A stretch of 64,000 bases of DNA, from assembly GCA_943788195.1 (NCBI GenBank), contig CALSPH010000001.1, positions 1,499,595-1,563,594 on the forward strand. The letters run 5' to 3'. Source of the stretch: an uncultured Bacteroidia bacterium. GTDB taxonomy: Bacteria; Bacteroidota; Bacteroidia; NS11-12g; UBA955. The notes beneath the pieces were generated by a model. That model ran no database searches and was not told where the DNA came from. It saw only the letters and a list, made by a program, of their open reading frames with translations. The first letter of the stretch is position 1, and every line of letters begins with the position of its first letter. This document shows, in pieces, positions 1 through 9,339 of this stretch. The position numbers and the translations under genes were made by a program.

Positions 1-811
1 ATAGGTAGTTGTCTATGTTTGGATCATTGATATCTCCTGCAATTGATGTGGAAGCTATATTGTAATTGGAAAGTAATCCAGTTACGTTGTAATGCAAGTT
101 TTGAGTGAAAGTCATATATCGTGTGAAAACGTAGTCCCAATCTGAAGTTTTAGGTTCTCTAACCACTTCTTTTCTGTTTATCACATCATAATACATGAAA
201 TTTCCTTCAGAGTTTACCAAGTCTGTAAGCGTAATAGTTGTGTCCCATGAATTATTTGTTTTACCCAGCTTAAATGTCCAGGTTCTTGCGCCGTTATTGG
301 AGAGACGCTGGGTTAACATCAGTTTAAATTCAATATCAAAATCTGTGGTTACAGGATTGTATATTTTTAGTAAGTATAAGGAGTCTCCGCGCATATCACC
401 ATTTGCTTTGTATTCAGCCCAAGTGTATCTTGGATGAGCTTCTTTGCCTTGAGAAAAAGCACCTTTTCCCCAACTTGTATCTGCATTTCTTAGTTCATCC
501 CAATTTTCTGAACCCGTAGCATCAAATTGATTCCAACTGATGGTTTTCTGACTTGGATTAACAAATGCTTTGGCTCTCTCTGGATTTAACCACAGAGTAT
601 AAAAACGATCATCTTGGCTTACCATATTAGAAAAAGCCAAATGATAGTTCAAGTTATTAACTACAGTTCGAGTGATTGAACTATTGAAAGAATAATAAAC
701 ATCATTTTGATATTCGGGTCCCATGACAACCGAATCTCGCTTTACATTAAACGCTTCTGTTGAAAATGCAATAAAGATAAATGGTACAAGAGCTAGTAAG
801 ATTCTTTTCAT
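1..811 (-). CDS. Secreted HmuY-like protein, N-terminal part (runs off window)
   Basis: An open frame starts at ATG 811 and continues past the left edge; about 270 residues are visible without a stop. The first 20 residues (MKRILLALVPFIFIAFSTEA) form a signal peptide. The mature part is rich in Trp, Tyr, Asn and Thr, and near its visible end has the segment SDWDYVFTRYM. This resembles the WD-x-x-F-T-R-Y signature of HmuY-type haem-binding beta proteins, which in Bacteroidota are often exported and carry a T9SS sorting tail. The tail, if there is one, lies outside the window. A GACCTTTG sequence at 821-828 (minus) is one base from the TAnnTTTG -7 consensus and could be its promoter. The family call rests on a short motif and is tentative; the gene itself is solid. 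Confidence 0.6.
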   Translation of the reverse strand, partial: MKRILLALVPFIFIAFSTEAFNVKRDSVVMGPEYQNDVYYSFNSSITRTVVNNLNYHLAFSNMVSQDDRFYTLWLNPERAKAFVNPSQKTISWNQFDATGSENWDELRNADTSWGKGAFSQGKEAHPRYTWAEYKANGDMRGDSLYLLKIYNPVTTDFDIEFKLMLTQRLSNNGARTWTFKLGKTNNSWDTTITLTDLVNSEGNFMYYDVINRKEVVREPKTSDWDYVFTRYMTFTQNLHYNVTGLLSNYNIASTSIAGDINDPNIDNYL

Positions 812-999
812 ATGCTACTGCAAAGGTCATCAAAACCCCCAGATTTAATCAAGGTAAGGCTTTACATTACAGAGATATGACATTGTGATTTTTAACTGAG
901 ATTCATCTGATTTTTCTATGATATTGAATGTAATATCCAGAATTTAAAAATGATTGAATTTTTACCATAAAACATATTAAAATATTGGATATTTGCACC

Positions 1000-1347
1000 A
1001 TGGCTATAATCATAACGGACGAATGTATTAATTGTGGAGCTTGTGAGCCAGAATGTCCGAATAACGCTATTTATGAAGCGGGAGCGGAATGGGCGGTTAA
1101 AGATGGTACTAATGTAGATGGAACATTTACATTGGAAGATGGCTCTGTTGTAAATGTAGCCGATCGCAGAGAACCTATATCTGATGAGGTTTATTATATT
1201 GTTCCAGACAAATGTACTGAGTGCATGGGCTTTCATGAAGAGCCTCAGTGTGCGGCTGTTTGTCCAGTTGATTGCTGTGTTCCAGATCCAGACCGAGTTG
1301 AAACAGAGGAACAGCTATTGGAAAGGAAGGCAAGTTTACATATCTAA
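1000..1347 (+). CDS. 4Fe-4S dicluster ferredoxin
   Basis: Small cytoplasmic electron carrier of 115 residues. The first cluster motif is [12 protein letters not shown] near the N-terminus. The second half has [22 protein letters not shown], given here as C-x2-C-x8-C-x3-C-x3-C, the insertion pattern of Allochromatium-type (YfhL-like) 2[4Fe-4S] ferredoxins. A TTG at 985 would add five residues, but ATG 1000 gives the usual N-terminus ([12 protein letters not shown]). A GATATTTG sequence ends four bases before this ATG, so the mRNA may have almost no leader. The stop overlaps the next ATG by one base, indicating co-expression with the NlpC/P60 gene. The redox partner cannot be told from context. 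Confidence 0.9.
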   Translation: MAIIITDECINCGACEPECPNNAIYEAGAEWAVKDGTNVDGTFTLEDGSVVNVADRREPISDEVYYIVPDKCTECMGFHEEPQCAAVCPVDCCVPDPDRVETEEQLLERKASLHI

Positions 1348-2093
1348 TGGAAAATTTAGGGATCTGTTTGGATGGATTTACAGCTTTGCGAGCTGAAGCA
1401 AAATCCAGTTCAGAAATGATCAGCTCATTGGTTTTTGGTGAGCAATATAAAATAATTGAAGAAAAAGGGGAATGGTTAAAAATTATTAACCGGTCTGATG
1501 GCTACGAAGCTTGGATGAGTCTAAGCAATCATAATCCATTGAATAAAGAGGTTGCACTTGAAGTATGCTCATTTGTGGGTACAATGCGTAAGGTGGATAC
1601 AAATGAAACGATACATATTGGTCCTGGTTGTTATGTAACTAGTTTTGAAGGCGATTTTACGCTCAATAATGTTGATTTTCAGTGGATTGAACACAGTTTA
1701 GATGTACCAACAGAATTGAAAGGAATAAGTGCCCAATTTTTGGGAACACCTTACATTTGGGGGGGGAGAAGCATATATGGGATCGATTGCAGCGGGTTAA
1801 CTCAAATGGTATATCGAGCTTTTGGTTTGGAAATCCCTCGGGATAGTAGGCCACAATCTACAATTTCGGAAAATCAATTAACCTTCAAGGAGCTAGAACC
1901 AGGCGATTTAGCTTTTTTTATAAATGACGATAACCAGGTTAATCATGTTGGATTGGTCTTGAATAACAGTAAAATAATTCATGCTTCTGGTACGGTTCAT
2001 ATCGATGAATTGAAACCGGATGGTATTTATAATAAGCGATCGCAACGAACCCATCTTTTTGCTTGGGGTATAAAAAAACCACTTGTAAAATAA
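1347..2093 (+). CDS. C40-family NlpC/P60 cell-wall hydrolase with SH3-like N-terminus
   Basis: Predicted gamma-D-glutamyl-diamino-acid endopeptidase acting on murein peptides, 248 residues. Residues 1-115 look like two bacterial SH3-type modules, as in YkfC-type dipeptidyl peptidases. The C-terminal NlpC/P60 domain has the catalytic Cys148 in GIDCSGL, His200 in NHVGLV and a third polar residue, His212, in IIHASG. There is no obvious signal peptide, so it may act on recycled muropeptides in the cytoplasm rather than in the periplasm. It begins in the last base of the ferredoxin stop codon (TAATG) and ends inside a strong hairpin terminator. Confidence 0.88.
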   Translation: MENLGICLDGFTALRAEAKSSSEMISSLVFGEQYKIIEEKGEWLKIINRSDGYEAWMSLSNHNPLNKEVALEVCSFVGTMRKVDTNETIHIGPGCYVTSFEGDFTLNNVDFQWIEHSLDVPTELKGISAQFLGTPYIWGGRSIYGIDCSGLTQMVYRAFGLEIPRDSRPQSTISENQLTFKELEPGDLAFFINDDNQVNHVGLVLNNSKIIHASGTVHIDELKPDGIYNKRSQRTHLFAWGIKKPLVK

Positions 2094-2109
2094 CAAGTGG
2101 TTTTTTTTA
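2074..2109. terminator. Rho-independent terminator, probably bidirectional
   Basis: Perfect inverted repeat AACCACTTGT / ACAAGTGGTT with a short loop, preceded by an A run and followed by eight T on the plus strand. It overlaps the stop codon of the NlpC/P60 gene. It lies between convergent genes (that gene and the M48 protease), so it can serve both. Confidence 0.85.
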
Positions 2110-2129
2110 TTTTATTCTTTTAGATTTTA

Positions 2130-2933
2130 TTAAGGAAGACTTGCCTTAAATTGATCATATCTCGTTTTAAATACACCGCCAACTTTTCCACCTAAGGAAG
2201 TCCACTTTTCTTGAATTTTCATTACACGATCACCAGGATCGGGGTGTGTACTTAAAAAAGTTGGAGCTCCACCAGTTTGGCCACTGTTAATTAGCTTTTC
2301 GAAAAACCGACTTGCGCCCCTTGCATCATATTCAGTAGGGTATAAATAGATTACAGAGAATTCATCTGCTTCACTTTCAGCCTTGCGACCATACTGTAAT
2401 TCTTTTAACTGAACCGCAATTCTTGCAACAGCTCCTCCATCTTGCCCGAAAATAATCCCAAGCAATGTTTGGACCCCATATTGTCTTGTCATCGCATCGG
2501 TACTGTGTCGTTTATCCGCATGTGCTATCTCGTGACCCATTACTCCAGCAAGCTGATCTTCAGACTCCAGAAACTTAATTAAGCCCGTGTAAACATATAT
2601 GTATCCACCTGGTGTGCAAAATGCATTCAACACTGAATCATTTTCAATGAGGTGTGTTTCCCATTTAAAATCATTACGATAGGTAATTTGACCACTGTTT
2701 AATATGGTGTTTGTAATTCGATCAAGATGCCCATAAGCAGCAGTGTGCTGACTTCTGCTCATTATTGGAAATTGGGATTGATCCGCCTCTATTTGAGAAT
2801 CAACTTGAGCACCTAATTGCTTGTCATCTTCTAAACTGAAGATATTGAAATCACCGTCTTGGTCCTTGCATGAAACCAAGACCAAAGCAGATACAACGGC
2901 TATTAAACTAATTTTAAAGGTTAAGTTTTTCAT
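2130..2933 (-). CDS. M48-family zinc metalloprotease lipoprotein (BepA/LoiP-like)
   Basis: Periplasmic protease expected to degrade misfolded envelope proteins, 267 residues. A lipoprotein signal peptide ends at LVSC with Cys22 as the lipidated residue. The zinc motif HEIAH is at 134-138, and the third ligand is in the downstream ESEADEF helix. Length and layout fit single-domain M48 proteins lacking the BepA TPR region. A TATATTTG -7 element at 2953-2960 precedes the ATG by 19 bases, so it appears to have its own promoter. Its stop is about 35 bases from the terminator of the convergent upstream operon. Confidence 0.92.
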   Translation of the reverse strand: MKNLTFKISLIAVVSALVLVSCKDQDGDFNIFSLEDDKQLGAQVDSQIEADQSQFPIMSRSQHTAAYGHLDRITNTILNSGQITYRNDFKWETHLIENDSVLNAFCTPGGYIYVYTGLIKFLESEDQLAGVMGHEIAHADKRHSTDAMTRQYGVQTLLGIIFGQDGGAVARIAVQLKELQYGRKAESEADEFSVIYLYPTEYDARGASRFFEKLINSGQTGGAPTFLSTHPDPGDRVMKIQEKWTSLGGKVGGVFKTRYDQFKASLP

Positions 2934-2952
2934 ATTATGTATAAAATCGATT

Positions 2953-2960
2953 CAAATATA
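2953..2960 (-). promoter_or_regulatory. -7 promoter element for the M48 protease gene
   Basis: On the minus strand it reads TATATTTG, an exact match to the Bacteroidota TAnnTTTG -7 element, 19 bases before the ATG. No convincing -33 TTTG was found at the usual spacing. Confidence 0.5.
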
Positions 2961-2968
2961 ATACCAAA

Positions 2969-5320
2969 TTAGAAAGGATAGTCTAAGCCGATATTGATTA
3001 AGGTCTCATTTGTTATGAATTTGGGCTTGAAAAAATCTTGAATAATCCATCTATTCCCTGCATCCAATGCTGGGTTATGCATTCGAATTCCCCAATCCAG
3101 TCGGAATAGAAAAAATTGAAAATCCAATCGTAAGCCCAATCCTGTATTCAAAGCAGTACTTTCTAAGAAACGATTCAATCTAAATTTTTCTTCTTCCTCA
3201 CCTTCAATAATATTCCAAACGTTACCTGCATCAAAAAACAAAGCCATTTCAACGCGGTTTTTAACGACATCAAATCTATACTCAAAATTTGCTAGAATAA
3301 GCATTTCAGCAGTCCGATCTAAACTGATTGAATTTGTTGTATCACGCAGGTTTCCAGGGCCCATAGCTCTTGGGTTCCAGCCCCTTAAACTGTTTGCTCC
3401 ACCAATGAAATAACGTTTGTCTACTGGAAGAAAATCTCTATTGCCATAGGGCAAAGCAAGCCCCGTGTTCAATCGATAAACAAATGTATTACGTGTATCG
3501 ATATCCTGTGTCAATCGAATATCTAAATCAGTACGAACGTATTGCGAAAAGGGCACACTAAGTAAATTATATACACCCAATGAGTCTTTGGTTGAGCCAA
3601 TAATGCGAGACAGAGCATATAAACTATTGCCCCCAAGTTCAATTACATTGGATTTTAAATACCATTTATTCTGAGGCCTTTTTTTTGAAATACGCGTGGT
3701 GTAGTAGGTTAAATGGGATGACGCAATTAAGTTTCGTGCAAAAAGAACGGATATGAATTTTTGCTGCTCAACCGTCAATTGATTGTAGAAACCGGGATTG
3801 ACTGTGGAACGGTTGAAGTTAATTTCAACGGGTGTTACCAACCAGTTATTGTTATTTCTTTTATTAATTAAGTAACTGAAATTTGTAGGTAGGATATTTC
3901 TCCTATAGTCTGGGTTTCGCTGATAAACATAGGAAGCATTAATCTGTGTCGAATAGTTAAGTATTTTTGGATTTTTGTCTAAAGCATGCAGGATTCTACT
4001 CCCAGGTAGATTTAGACCTGCGTTTAGGGATTGTTCAAAAATGGTATTTGAATTGCCCCCAATTTGTGCTTGAAAACTGGTGATGGCTGAAAGATTAAAT
4101 TGTTCAGCATTACCAAAAATATTTCGATTGGTGTACGTTAGTGCATTTCCAATACCAAAACTACGATTTTGGTTTGTTTGTGCCAATGACTGTATATCGT
4201 AAGATATAACGCCTTGTGGTTCAATGGTATATTCTTGTTTGGTATGAGGGTTCAAATAAACAGTGACATCAATATACTTTGCAGAGTCCTTTAATGAAGG
4301 ATGGAAAATAATATCAATGCTCTTAAACAGGCGAAGTTCGGCTAGCCGGGTATATGTTTTCTCTGTTTTATTTTTACTGTACAGTTGGTTATAAGCTAGA
4401 TAAATGCGCTTTTCTATCAATTGTTTATCTATTGGATACCCATATAATTGGTAATAGATATTGTTCATTTTCTCAATACCTTTATCTGCTTTTTTATAAG
4501 CAGGCAAAGGCGGAAAAATAACTTTAATCGAATCTAGCTTCACCACTCGATGATAATCATAGTCATCAGGAGAAAGAACAACGGTCTCAATTTTTACTTG
4601 ATGGTTTTGTGTATCTAGATCAAACTCAACATATTCTCTACCGAAATAGAAATATCCATTGTTCTTCATTAAGTTATCGATCCGTGAGCGTTCTTTGCTC
4701 ATGTATGAAAAATCAATTTGATCGCCTGGTACAAGAAAACTTGCGGACTTATTGGCATCTAGAATTGAATCTACTTCAAATTCACCGGTTAACATATCGT
4801 TTCTTTTGACCGTATAAACAGTGCCCGGTTTAATGATATAAGAAACACGTATTTTTCTTCTTCTATTGCTTCTGCCTGAGTCCAACTGATAGGTAACTTG
4901 AACGTTAAAATACCCTTTGTTAAACATAAGTTGTTGAATATTACGAGCACTTTTTCTTGTACTTATGGTATCAAATAATACTGGGGCTTCGCCTACTTTT
5001 TCTCGTAGAAATTTTCGGATTTTCCGTTTATGCTTCTCGGGCTTCTTGCGGGAAGATCCTAAACTATAGGTTCTGAGATGAAAACGCATGAGAAAAAGAA
5101 CTTTCCGATTTGGCCGAGCTCTAATTTGTTCTTCAAGTTCACTTTTTTTGGGTTTCTTAATTGAACCTTCTACCTTAACTTCGTTCTTTTTTAGAAGATA
5201 CCTGTCTTTGGGCACCATTTTATAAGGAGAACATGCTGAAAAAAGAAATAACCATCCTACAATTACAAGAATAACGAAATGCTTAGCACCAATAAAATTA
5301 AGATTTATAGAAGTCTTCAA
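2969..5320 (-). CDS. tamL: TamL, lipid-anchored TamA/BamA-family outer membrane protein
   Basis: Outer-membrane Omp85-family barrel with N-terminal POTRA domains. In Bacteroidota the lipidated TamA variant, TamL, partners TamB and is implicated in envelope assembly. I choose TTG 5320: it gives MKTSINLNF followed by a hydrophobic stretch and the lipobox FSAC with Cys30, then the SPYKMVPKDRYLL segment usual after the lipid anchor in this family. Upstream ATG candidates lie deep inside the divergent methylase gene and give a less sensible N-terminus. About residues 40-400 hold the POTRA region. The rest is a beta-barrel with the conserved RGW segment (GGANSLRGWNP) and a C-terminal aromatic residue (DYPF). 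With this start the protein has 783 residues and overlaps the divergent methylase gene by 42 bases. Confidence 0.88.
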   Translation of the reverse strand: MKTSINLNFIGAKHFVILVIVGWLFLFSACSPYKMVPKDRYLLKKNEVKVEGSIKKPKKSELEEQIRARPNRKVLFLMRFHLRTYSLGSSRKKPEKHKRKIRKFLREKVGEAPVLFDTISTRKSARNIQQLMFNKGYFNVQVTYQLDSGRSNRRRKIRVSYIIKPGTVYTVKRNDMLTGEFEVDSILDANKSASFLVPGDQIDFSYMSKERSRIDNLMKNNGYFYFGREYVEFDLDTQNHQVKIETVVLSPDDYDYHRVVKLDSIKVIFPPLPAYKKADKGIEKMNNIYYQLYGYPIDKQLIEKRIYLAYNQLYSKNKTEKTYTRLAELRLFKSIDIIFHPSLKDSAKYIDVTVYLNPHTKQEYTIEPQGVISYDIQSLAQTNQNRSFGIGNALTYTNRNIFGNAEQFNLSAITSFQAQIGGNSNTIFEQSLNAGLNLPGSRILHALDKNPKILNYSTQINASYVYQRNPDYRRNILPTNFSYLINKRNNNNWLVTPVEINFNRSTVNPGFYNQLTVEQQKFISVLFARNLIASSHLTYYTTRISKKRPQNKWYLKSNVIELGGNSLYALSRIIGSTKDSLGVYNLLSVPFSQYVRTDLDIRLTQDIDTRNTFVYRLNTGLALPYGNRDFLPVDKRYFIGGANSLRGWNPRAMGPGNLRDTTNSISLDRTAEMLILANFEYRFDVVKNRVEMALFFDAGNVWNIIEGEEEEKFRLNRFLESTALNTGLGLRLDFQFFLFRLDWGIRMHNPALDAGNRWIIQDFFKPKFITNETLINIGLDYPF

Positions 5321-6010
5321 CAGAAAAAGTATCGTCAAAAATACGGCCAATTTTTGGTTGAAGGTGCAAAGGCTGTGCAAGAATTTATTAACCAAGGGTG
5401 GAAGGCTGAATCTATTATAGTACAAGAGAATGTGCCACATAAACTAAAACTATCTGTAGATGTCGAACCAGTAGCTGCAACTTCCCTTCAAATGAATCAG
5501 ATAAGCAGCTTTAAAACTGCTGCACCTGTGGTTGGAGTTTTTAATATGCGCGAAAGCGGATCCGTAGATTATTCCAAAAGTATGATTGCATTAGACTCGA
5601 TCAATGATCCGGGAAATTTAGGGACAATTATTCGCATTGCGGATTGGTATGGAATAGAGCAAGTATTGGTATCAAGGAGCACAGTGGAGGAATTCAATTC
5701 AAAGGCGATTTCATCTACAATGGGCAGTTTTGCTCGGGTAAAGGTGTTTAGAGTCGATTTGCTGGATACATTAAAGAATTTTAATGAGAAGATCTACGCA
5801 GCCATGTTGGAGGGTGAATCTATCTATTCTATCCATAAATCTACGGGTCCTTTTTGTCTAATAATTGGTAGCGAGTCGCATGGTATTGATGCTACATTAT
5901 ATGAAAACTTAAGGGCAAAACGGATTAGTATCCCACGAATTGGTGATGCTGAATCTCTGAATGCAGGGGTTGCAACAGGAATTTTAATTGATCGGATACT
6001 CAATGGTTAA
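5279..6010 (+). CDS. TrmH/SpoU-family RNA 2'-O-methyltransferase
   Basis: SAM-dependent rRNA or tRNA 2'-O-ribose methylase with a SPOUT knot, 243 residues. The N-terminal substrate-binding part has KYRQKYGQFLVEGAK. The three SPOUT motifs are present: DSINDPGNLGTIIRIADW, LIIGSESHGID and ISIPRIGDAESLNAGVA. The start MLSTNKIKIYRSL is typical of Bacteroidota members. The exact modified nucleotide cannot be read from the sequence. It overlaps the divergent tamL start and the following FAD oxidoreductase by a few bases. Confidence 0.92.
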   Translation: MLSTNKIKIYRSLQQKKYRQKYGQFLVEGAKAVQEFINQGWKAESIIVQENVPHKLKLSVDVEPVAATSLQMNQISSFKTAAPVVGVFNMRESGSVDYSKSMIALDSINDPGNLGTIIRIADWYGIEQVLVSRSTVEEFNSKAISSTMGSFARVKVFRVDLLDTLKNFNEKIYAAMLEGESIYSIHKSTGPFCLIIGSESHGIDATLYENLRAKRISIPRIGDAESLNAGVATGILIDRILNG

Positions 6011-6959
6011 AATAGCGGTTGTTGGCTTTGGTATTGCGGGTGCCATTTTATCCAAGCAATGTTTGAGTGAAGGTTTTGAAGTACATGTTTTTGATGATTA
6101 CAATAGCGAAACACCTTCAAAAGTGGCAGCTGGGATATTGAATCCGCTATCAGTGAGTAGAAAAAAACCCATTTGGAGGGCCAAAGAATTTGCGGAAAGG
6201 GCATGGCGTTTTTATGAAAAATGGGATAATGACTTTATGCATCGTGACCTCATGAGAATGGATGTTTTAGAAACGAGAGAACAGAACGATTGGGCAGGAA
6301 GTCTCGCTGCTGAACAAAGTTTTATTCGTTGGAATGAAAGCAATGATCAACTATTGATTAACTACACTGGATGGATTGAAACGGAGCAATTAATCCATTC
6401 TTTTGCTTCAGATATCAAGTATTTTAACGCCACCAAAATCAATGACTTGAAAGAATTATGCCTCAATTTTGATAAAGTAATACTTGCCACGGGCAAGATT
6501 GAACATAATCAATTGGGTGCATCTTATCGATCGGATATTTTTAGACCTGTTTTGGGAGATATTCTCGAAGTTGAAACAGCAGCAGACTATGCATTCAAGC
6601 ATCTCGATGGCTTGTTTATTATTCCGAAATCAAATTTCAAAGCAATACTGGGTAGCACGTATATTCATGATTTTGATCGAGTTTATCCAGATCCAGCTAG
6701 AGCTGAACTACTGCTTGATAAAGCTGCACGGCAAGGTTTAAAAATAACAAAAGTTTTGCGTCATAGAACTGCGGTACGCCCTGCGGTTTACGACCGAATG
6801 CCAATTGTTGGGCACATTAGAGATAATCTGTATGCATTTGCTGGTATGGGCTCAAGAGGTCTATTTCATGCTCCATTAGCGGCTGAAATGTTAATCCAAT
6901 CTTGGGAGGGCAAGGAAATTGATTCTTTGTTAAATATACAAAGAGCAAAGCTTAAATAG
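6003..6959 (+). CDS. FAD-dependent oxidoreductase (DAO family)
   Basis: Flavoprotein of 318 residues. The dinucleotide-binding motif VGFGIAGA lies right at the N-terminus (MVKIAVVGFGIAG), followed by the acidic VFDDY strand end. Near the C-terminus, FAGMGSRGLFHAPLAAEML resembles the second FAD-contacting region of D-amino-acid-oxidase-fold enzymes, including the MnmC C-terminal domain. The substrate is not evident. I use ATG 6003 rather than an upstream TTG. This start overlaps the methylase stop by eight bases, so the two are probably translationally coupled. The 3' end overlaps the convergent rnc gene by eight bases. Confidence 0.8.
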   Translation: MVKIAVVGFGIAGAILSKQCLSEGFEVHVFDDYNSETPSKVAAGILNPLSVSRKKPIWRAKEFAERAWRFYEKWDNDFMHRDLMRMDVLETREQNDWAGSLAAEQSFIRWNESNDQLLINYTGWIETEQLIHSFASDIKYFNATKINDLKELCLNFDKVILATGKIEHNQLGASYRSDIFRPVLGDILEVETAADYAFKHLDGLFIIPKSNFKAILGSTYIHDFDRVYPDPARAELLLDKAARQGLKITKVLRHRTAVRPAVYDRMPIVGHIRDNLYAFAGMGSRGLFHAPLAAEMLIQSWEGKEIDSLLNIQRAKLK

Positions 6960-7680
6960 CTAGCTTTTCACAGGCTTTTTTACAAGCCAGTTCTTCTGCT
7001 TTCTTTTTAGACAAATGCTCATGTTCACCCATAACTTGTTCATCCACTATCACAGCAATTTGATAAAGCATTCTGTTATCTAAGGGTTTTTCGGTACATT
7101 TTAGCTCCAATTTCTTCCTTGATTGTTGACTCCATTTAAAAAGTTTCCCCTTATAGCTGATTACTTCTTCTTCTAAATGGTCGATATCAATATACATTTT
7201 AAAGATTCGTTTTTCGAAGAATCGAGCGGTAAAATGGTACCCTTTGTCCAGGTATATTGCGCCAAATATGGCCTCTAGTGCATTACCACTTATTTGATTG
7301 ATGAATGATTGATTCCTTTTATTACTTATATTATACTGAATATGACTGAGTATTCCCATTTTCCGTGCAAGATTGGAAAGGTTGTTTCTACTTACTACTT
7401 TGCTTCTCATTTCAGTAAGAAATCCTTCTCCTTTAAAGGGGAATTTTCTAAATAATATATCACCTACAATGGCATCCAAAATAGCATCACCTAAATATTC
7501 AAGCCGCTCATTGTCCTTCATTTTAGTGTTTTTGTTTCTAAAATGAGATTGATGGGTTAAAGCTTGTTTGTAAATTTCAATCCGTCCGGGAACAAAGCCC
7601 AAAAGATTATTAAAACTGTTGTACAGTTTTTTATTCTTTGAAAAATGAATTTTGTAAATTGTAATTGGGTTGAGGGTCAA
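6952..7680 (-). CDS. rnc: Ribonuclease III
   Basis: Double-stranded RNA endonuclease for rRNA and mRNA processing, 242 residues. The catalytic signature NERLEYLGDA spans 57-66, and the second acidic site is in SGNALEAIFGAIYLDKG. The C-terminal double-stranded-RNA-binding domain ends with KKKAEELACKKACEKL. It is the last gene of the acpP-fabF-rnc block, an order common in Bacteroidota, 12 bases after the fabF stop. Confidence 0.96.
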   Translation of the reverse strand: MTLNPITIYKIHFSKNKKLYNSFNNLLGFVPGRIEIYKQALTHQSHFRNKNTKMKDNERLEYLGDAILDAIVGDILFRKFPFKGEGFLTEMRSKVVSRNNLSNLARKMGILSHIQYNISNKRNQSFINQISGNALEAIFGAIYLDKGYHFTARFFEKRIFKMYIDIDHLEEEVISYKGKLFKWSQQSRKKLELKCTEKPLDNRMLYQIAVIVDEQVMGEHEHLSKKKAEELACKKACEKLAI

Positions 7681-7692
7681 TTGATCTTTATA

Positions 7693-8943
7693 TTAATCAA
7701 CCTTCTTGAAAATAATTGAGGCATTGTGTCCTCCAAAACCAAAGGTGTTGCTCATTGCAGCATTTACAGTCCTCGATTGGCTTTTATTAAAGGTGAAGTT
7801 AATATCATCATCAAATGCTTCGTCTTTCACTCGATGATTTATGGTTGGTGGTATGATACCTTCGTTAATGGCTTTAATGGCAGCGATTGCTTCAATAGCA
7901 CCTGCTCCACCCAACAAATGACCTGTCATACTTTTGGTAGAACTGATATTGAGCTTTTTAGTATGCTCTCCAAATACTTTTTGAATTGCAATTACCTCAG
8001 CAATATCGCCTAATGGGGTAGAAGTACCGTGGGTGTTGATATAATCAATATCTGTGGTTTGCAAATTAGCTTCTTTAAGAGCAACCTGCATCACATTGAT
8101 AACTCCAAGACCTTCTGGATGTGGCGCGGTTATATGATAAGCATCTCCAGTGGCACCTGAGCCGACTACTTCAGCGTATATTTTAGCACCTCTAGCTTTG
8201 GCATGTTCATACTCTTCTAAAATAAGTGATGCACCACCTTCACCCAATACAAATCCATCTCTGGTTTTATCGTATGGCTTAGAGGCGGTAGATGCATTCT
8301 CATTGTTTTCTGATAATGCTTTCATCGAATTAAAACCACCAACAGCAGCTTCCGTTATACTTGCCTCACTTCCACCCGTAACAATAGCATCCGCCTTATC
8401 CAAACGAATTAAATTAAAGGCGTCCATTATACTGTGTGAACTTGTAGCACAAGCTGAAACTATTGAATAATTCGGGCCTCTCAATCCATACTTGATTGAA
8501 ATATAGCCGGCAGCTATATCACCAATCATCTTTGGAATAAAGAACGGAGTAAAGCGCGGTGTTCCGTCACCTGCACCAAATTCTCGTATTTCTTTAGAAA
8601 ATGAGGATAATCCCCCAATACCCGAACCATACACCACACCGATTCTGCTTAGATCAACTTTTCCTTCCAATAAATTGGAATCTTCAATTGCTTCTGTAGC
8701 AGTAACTATAGCGTAATGTGTAAAGGGATCCATTCTTCTGGCTTCCCTGCGTTCGATGAAATCTTCGACATTAAAGTTTTTAAGTTCACATGCAAAACGA
8801 GTTTTGAACTTTTCCGCGTCAAAATGGGTAATTGCTTCTGCTCCGCTAACTCCGCCAATTAAACCTTTCCAATATTCATTGGTATTGTTTCCAATTGGCG
8901 TGAGCGCACCTAGCCCTGTTACAACTACCCGTTTTAACTGCAT
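7693..8943 (-). CDS. fabF: Beta-ketoacyl-ACP synthase II
   Basis: Condenses malonyl-ACP with acyl-ACP in fatty-acid elongation, 416 residues. The nucleophile is Cys165 in SACATSSH. The two catalytic His are in NTHGTSTPLGD and KSMTGHLLGGAGA. The N-terminal KRVVVTGLGALTPIGN is the usual FabF start. It lies 14 bases downstream of acpP and just upstream of rnc, so it is co-transcribed with its carrier protein. Confidence 0.97.
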   Translation of the reverse strand: MQLKRVVVTGLGALTPIGNNTNEYWKGLIGGVSGAEAITHFDAEKFKTRFACELKNFNVEDFIERREARRMDPFTHYAIVTATEAIEDSNLLEGKVDLSRIGVVYGSGIGGLSSFSKEIREFGAGDGTPRFTPFFIPKMIGDIAAGYISIKYGLRGPNYSIVSACATSSHSIMDAFNLIRLDKADAIVTGGSEASITEAAVGGFNSMKALSENNENASTASKPYDKTRDGFVLGEGGASLILEEYEHAKARGAKIYAEVVGSGATGDAYHITAPHPEGLGVINVMQVALKEANLQTTDIDYINTHGTSTPLGDIAEVIAIQKVFGEHTKKLNISSTKSMTGHLLGGAGAIEAIAAIKAINEGIIPPTINHRVKDEAFDDDINFTFNKSQSRTVNAAMSNTFGFGGHNASIIFKKVD

Positions 8944-8957
8944 GGGATATTAATTAT

Positions 8958-9194
8958 TTACTTGTTGTTTTCTTCAATGTAGGTAACTGCTTCACCTACT
9001 GTAGAAATTTTTTCTGCTTGATCGTCTGGAATAGCAATGTTGAATTCTTTTTCAAATTCCATGATTAATTCCACTGTGTCTAGAGAATCAGCCCCTAAAT
9101 CATTTGTGAAACTAGCTTCGTGATTTACTTCAGACTCATCTACTCCTAGCTTATCTACTATGATAGCTTTTACTTTTTCTGCAACTGTTGACAT
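8958..9194 (-). CDS. acpP: Acyl carrier protein
   Basis: Carrier of growing acyl chains on 4'-phosphopantetheine, 78 acidic residues. The attachment Ser is in the motif [14 protein letters not shown]. First gene of the acpP-fabF-rnc operon. The roughly 145 bases upstream, towards the convergent-side GH16 gene, contain no match to the TAnnTTTG promoter element that I could find. Confidence 0.98.
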   Translation of the reverse strand: MSTVAEKVKAIIVDKLGVDESEVNHEASFTNDLGADSLDTVELIMEFEKEFNIAIPDDQAEKISTVGEAVTYIEENNK

Positions 9195-9339
9195 TTATAT
9201 TATTTATTGGTTAAACTGCCTGCAAATAACAACCATTTGAGTTAATTTCACAAGTATCGAAGTTCAAATGTTACTTTAATCTTTCAACAGCTCAATTTTA
9301 CAGGCTAGAATCATTGATTTCCTTCCAAAGCTATACGTG

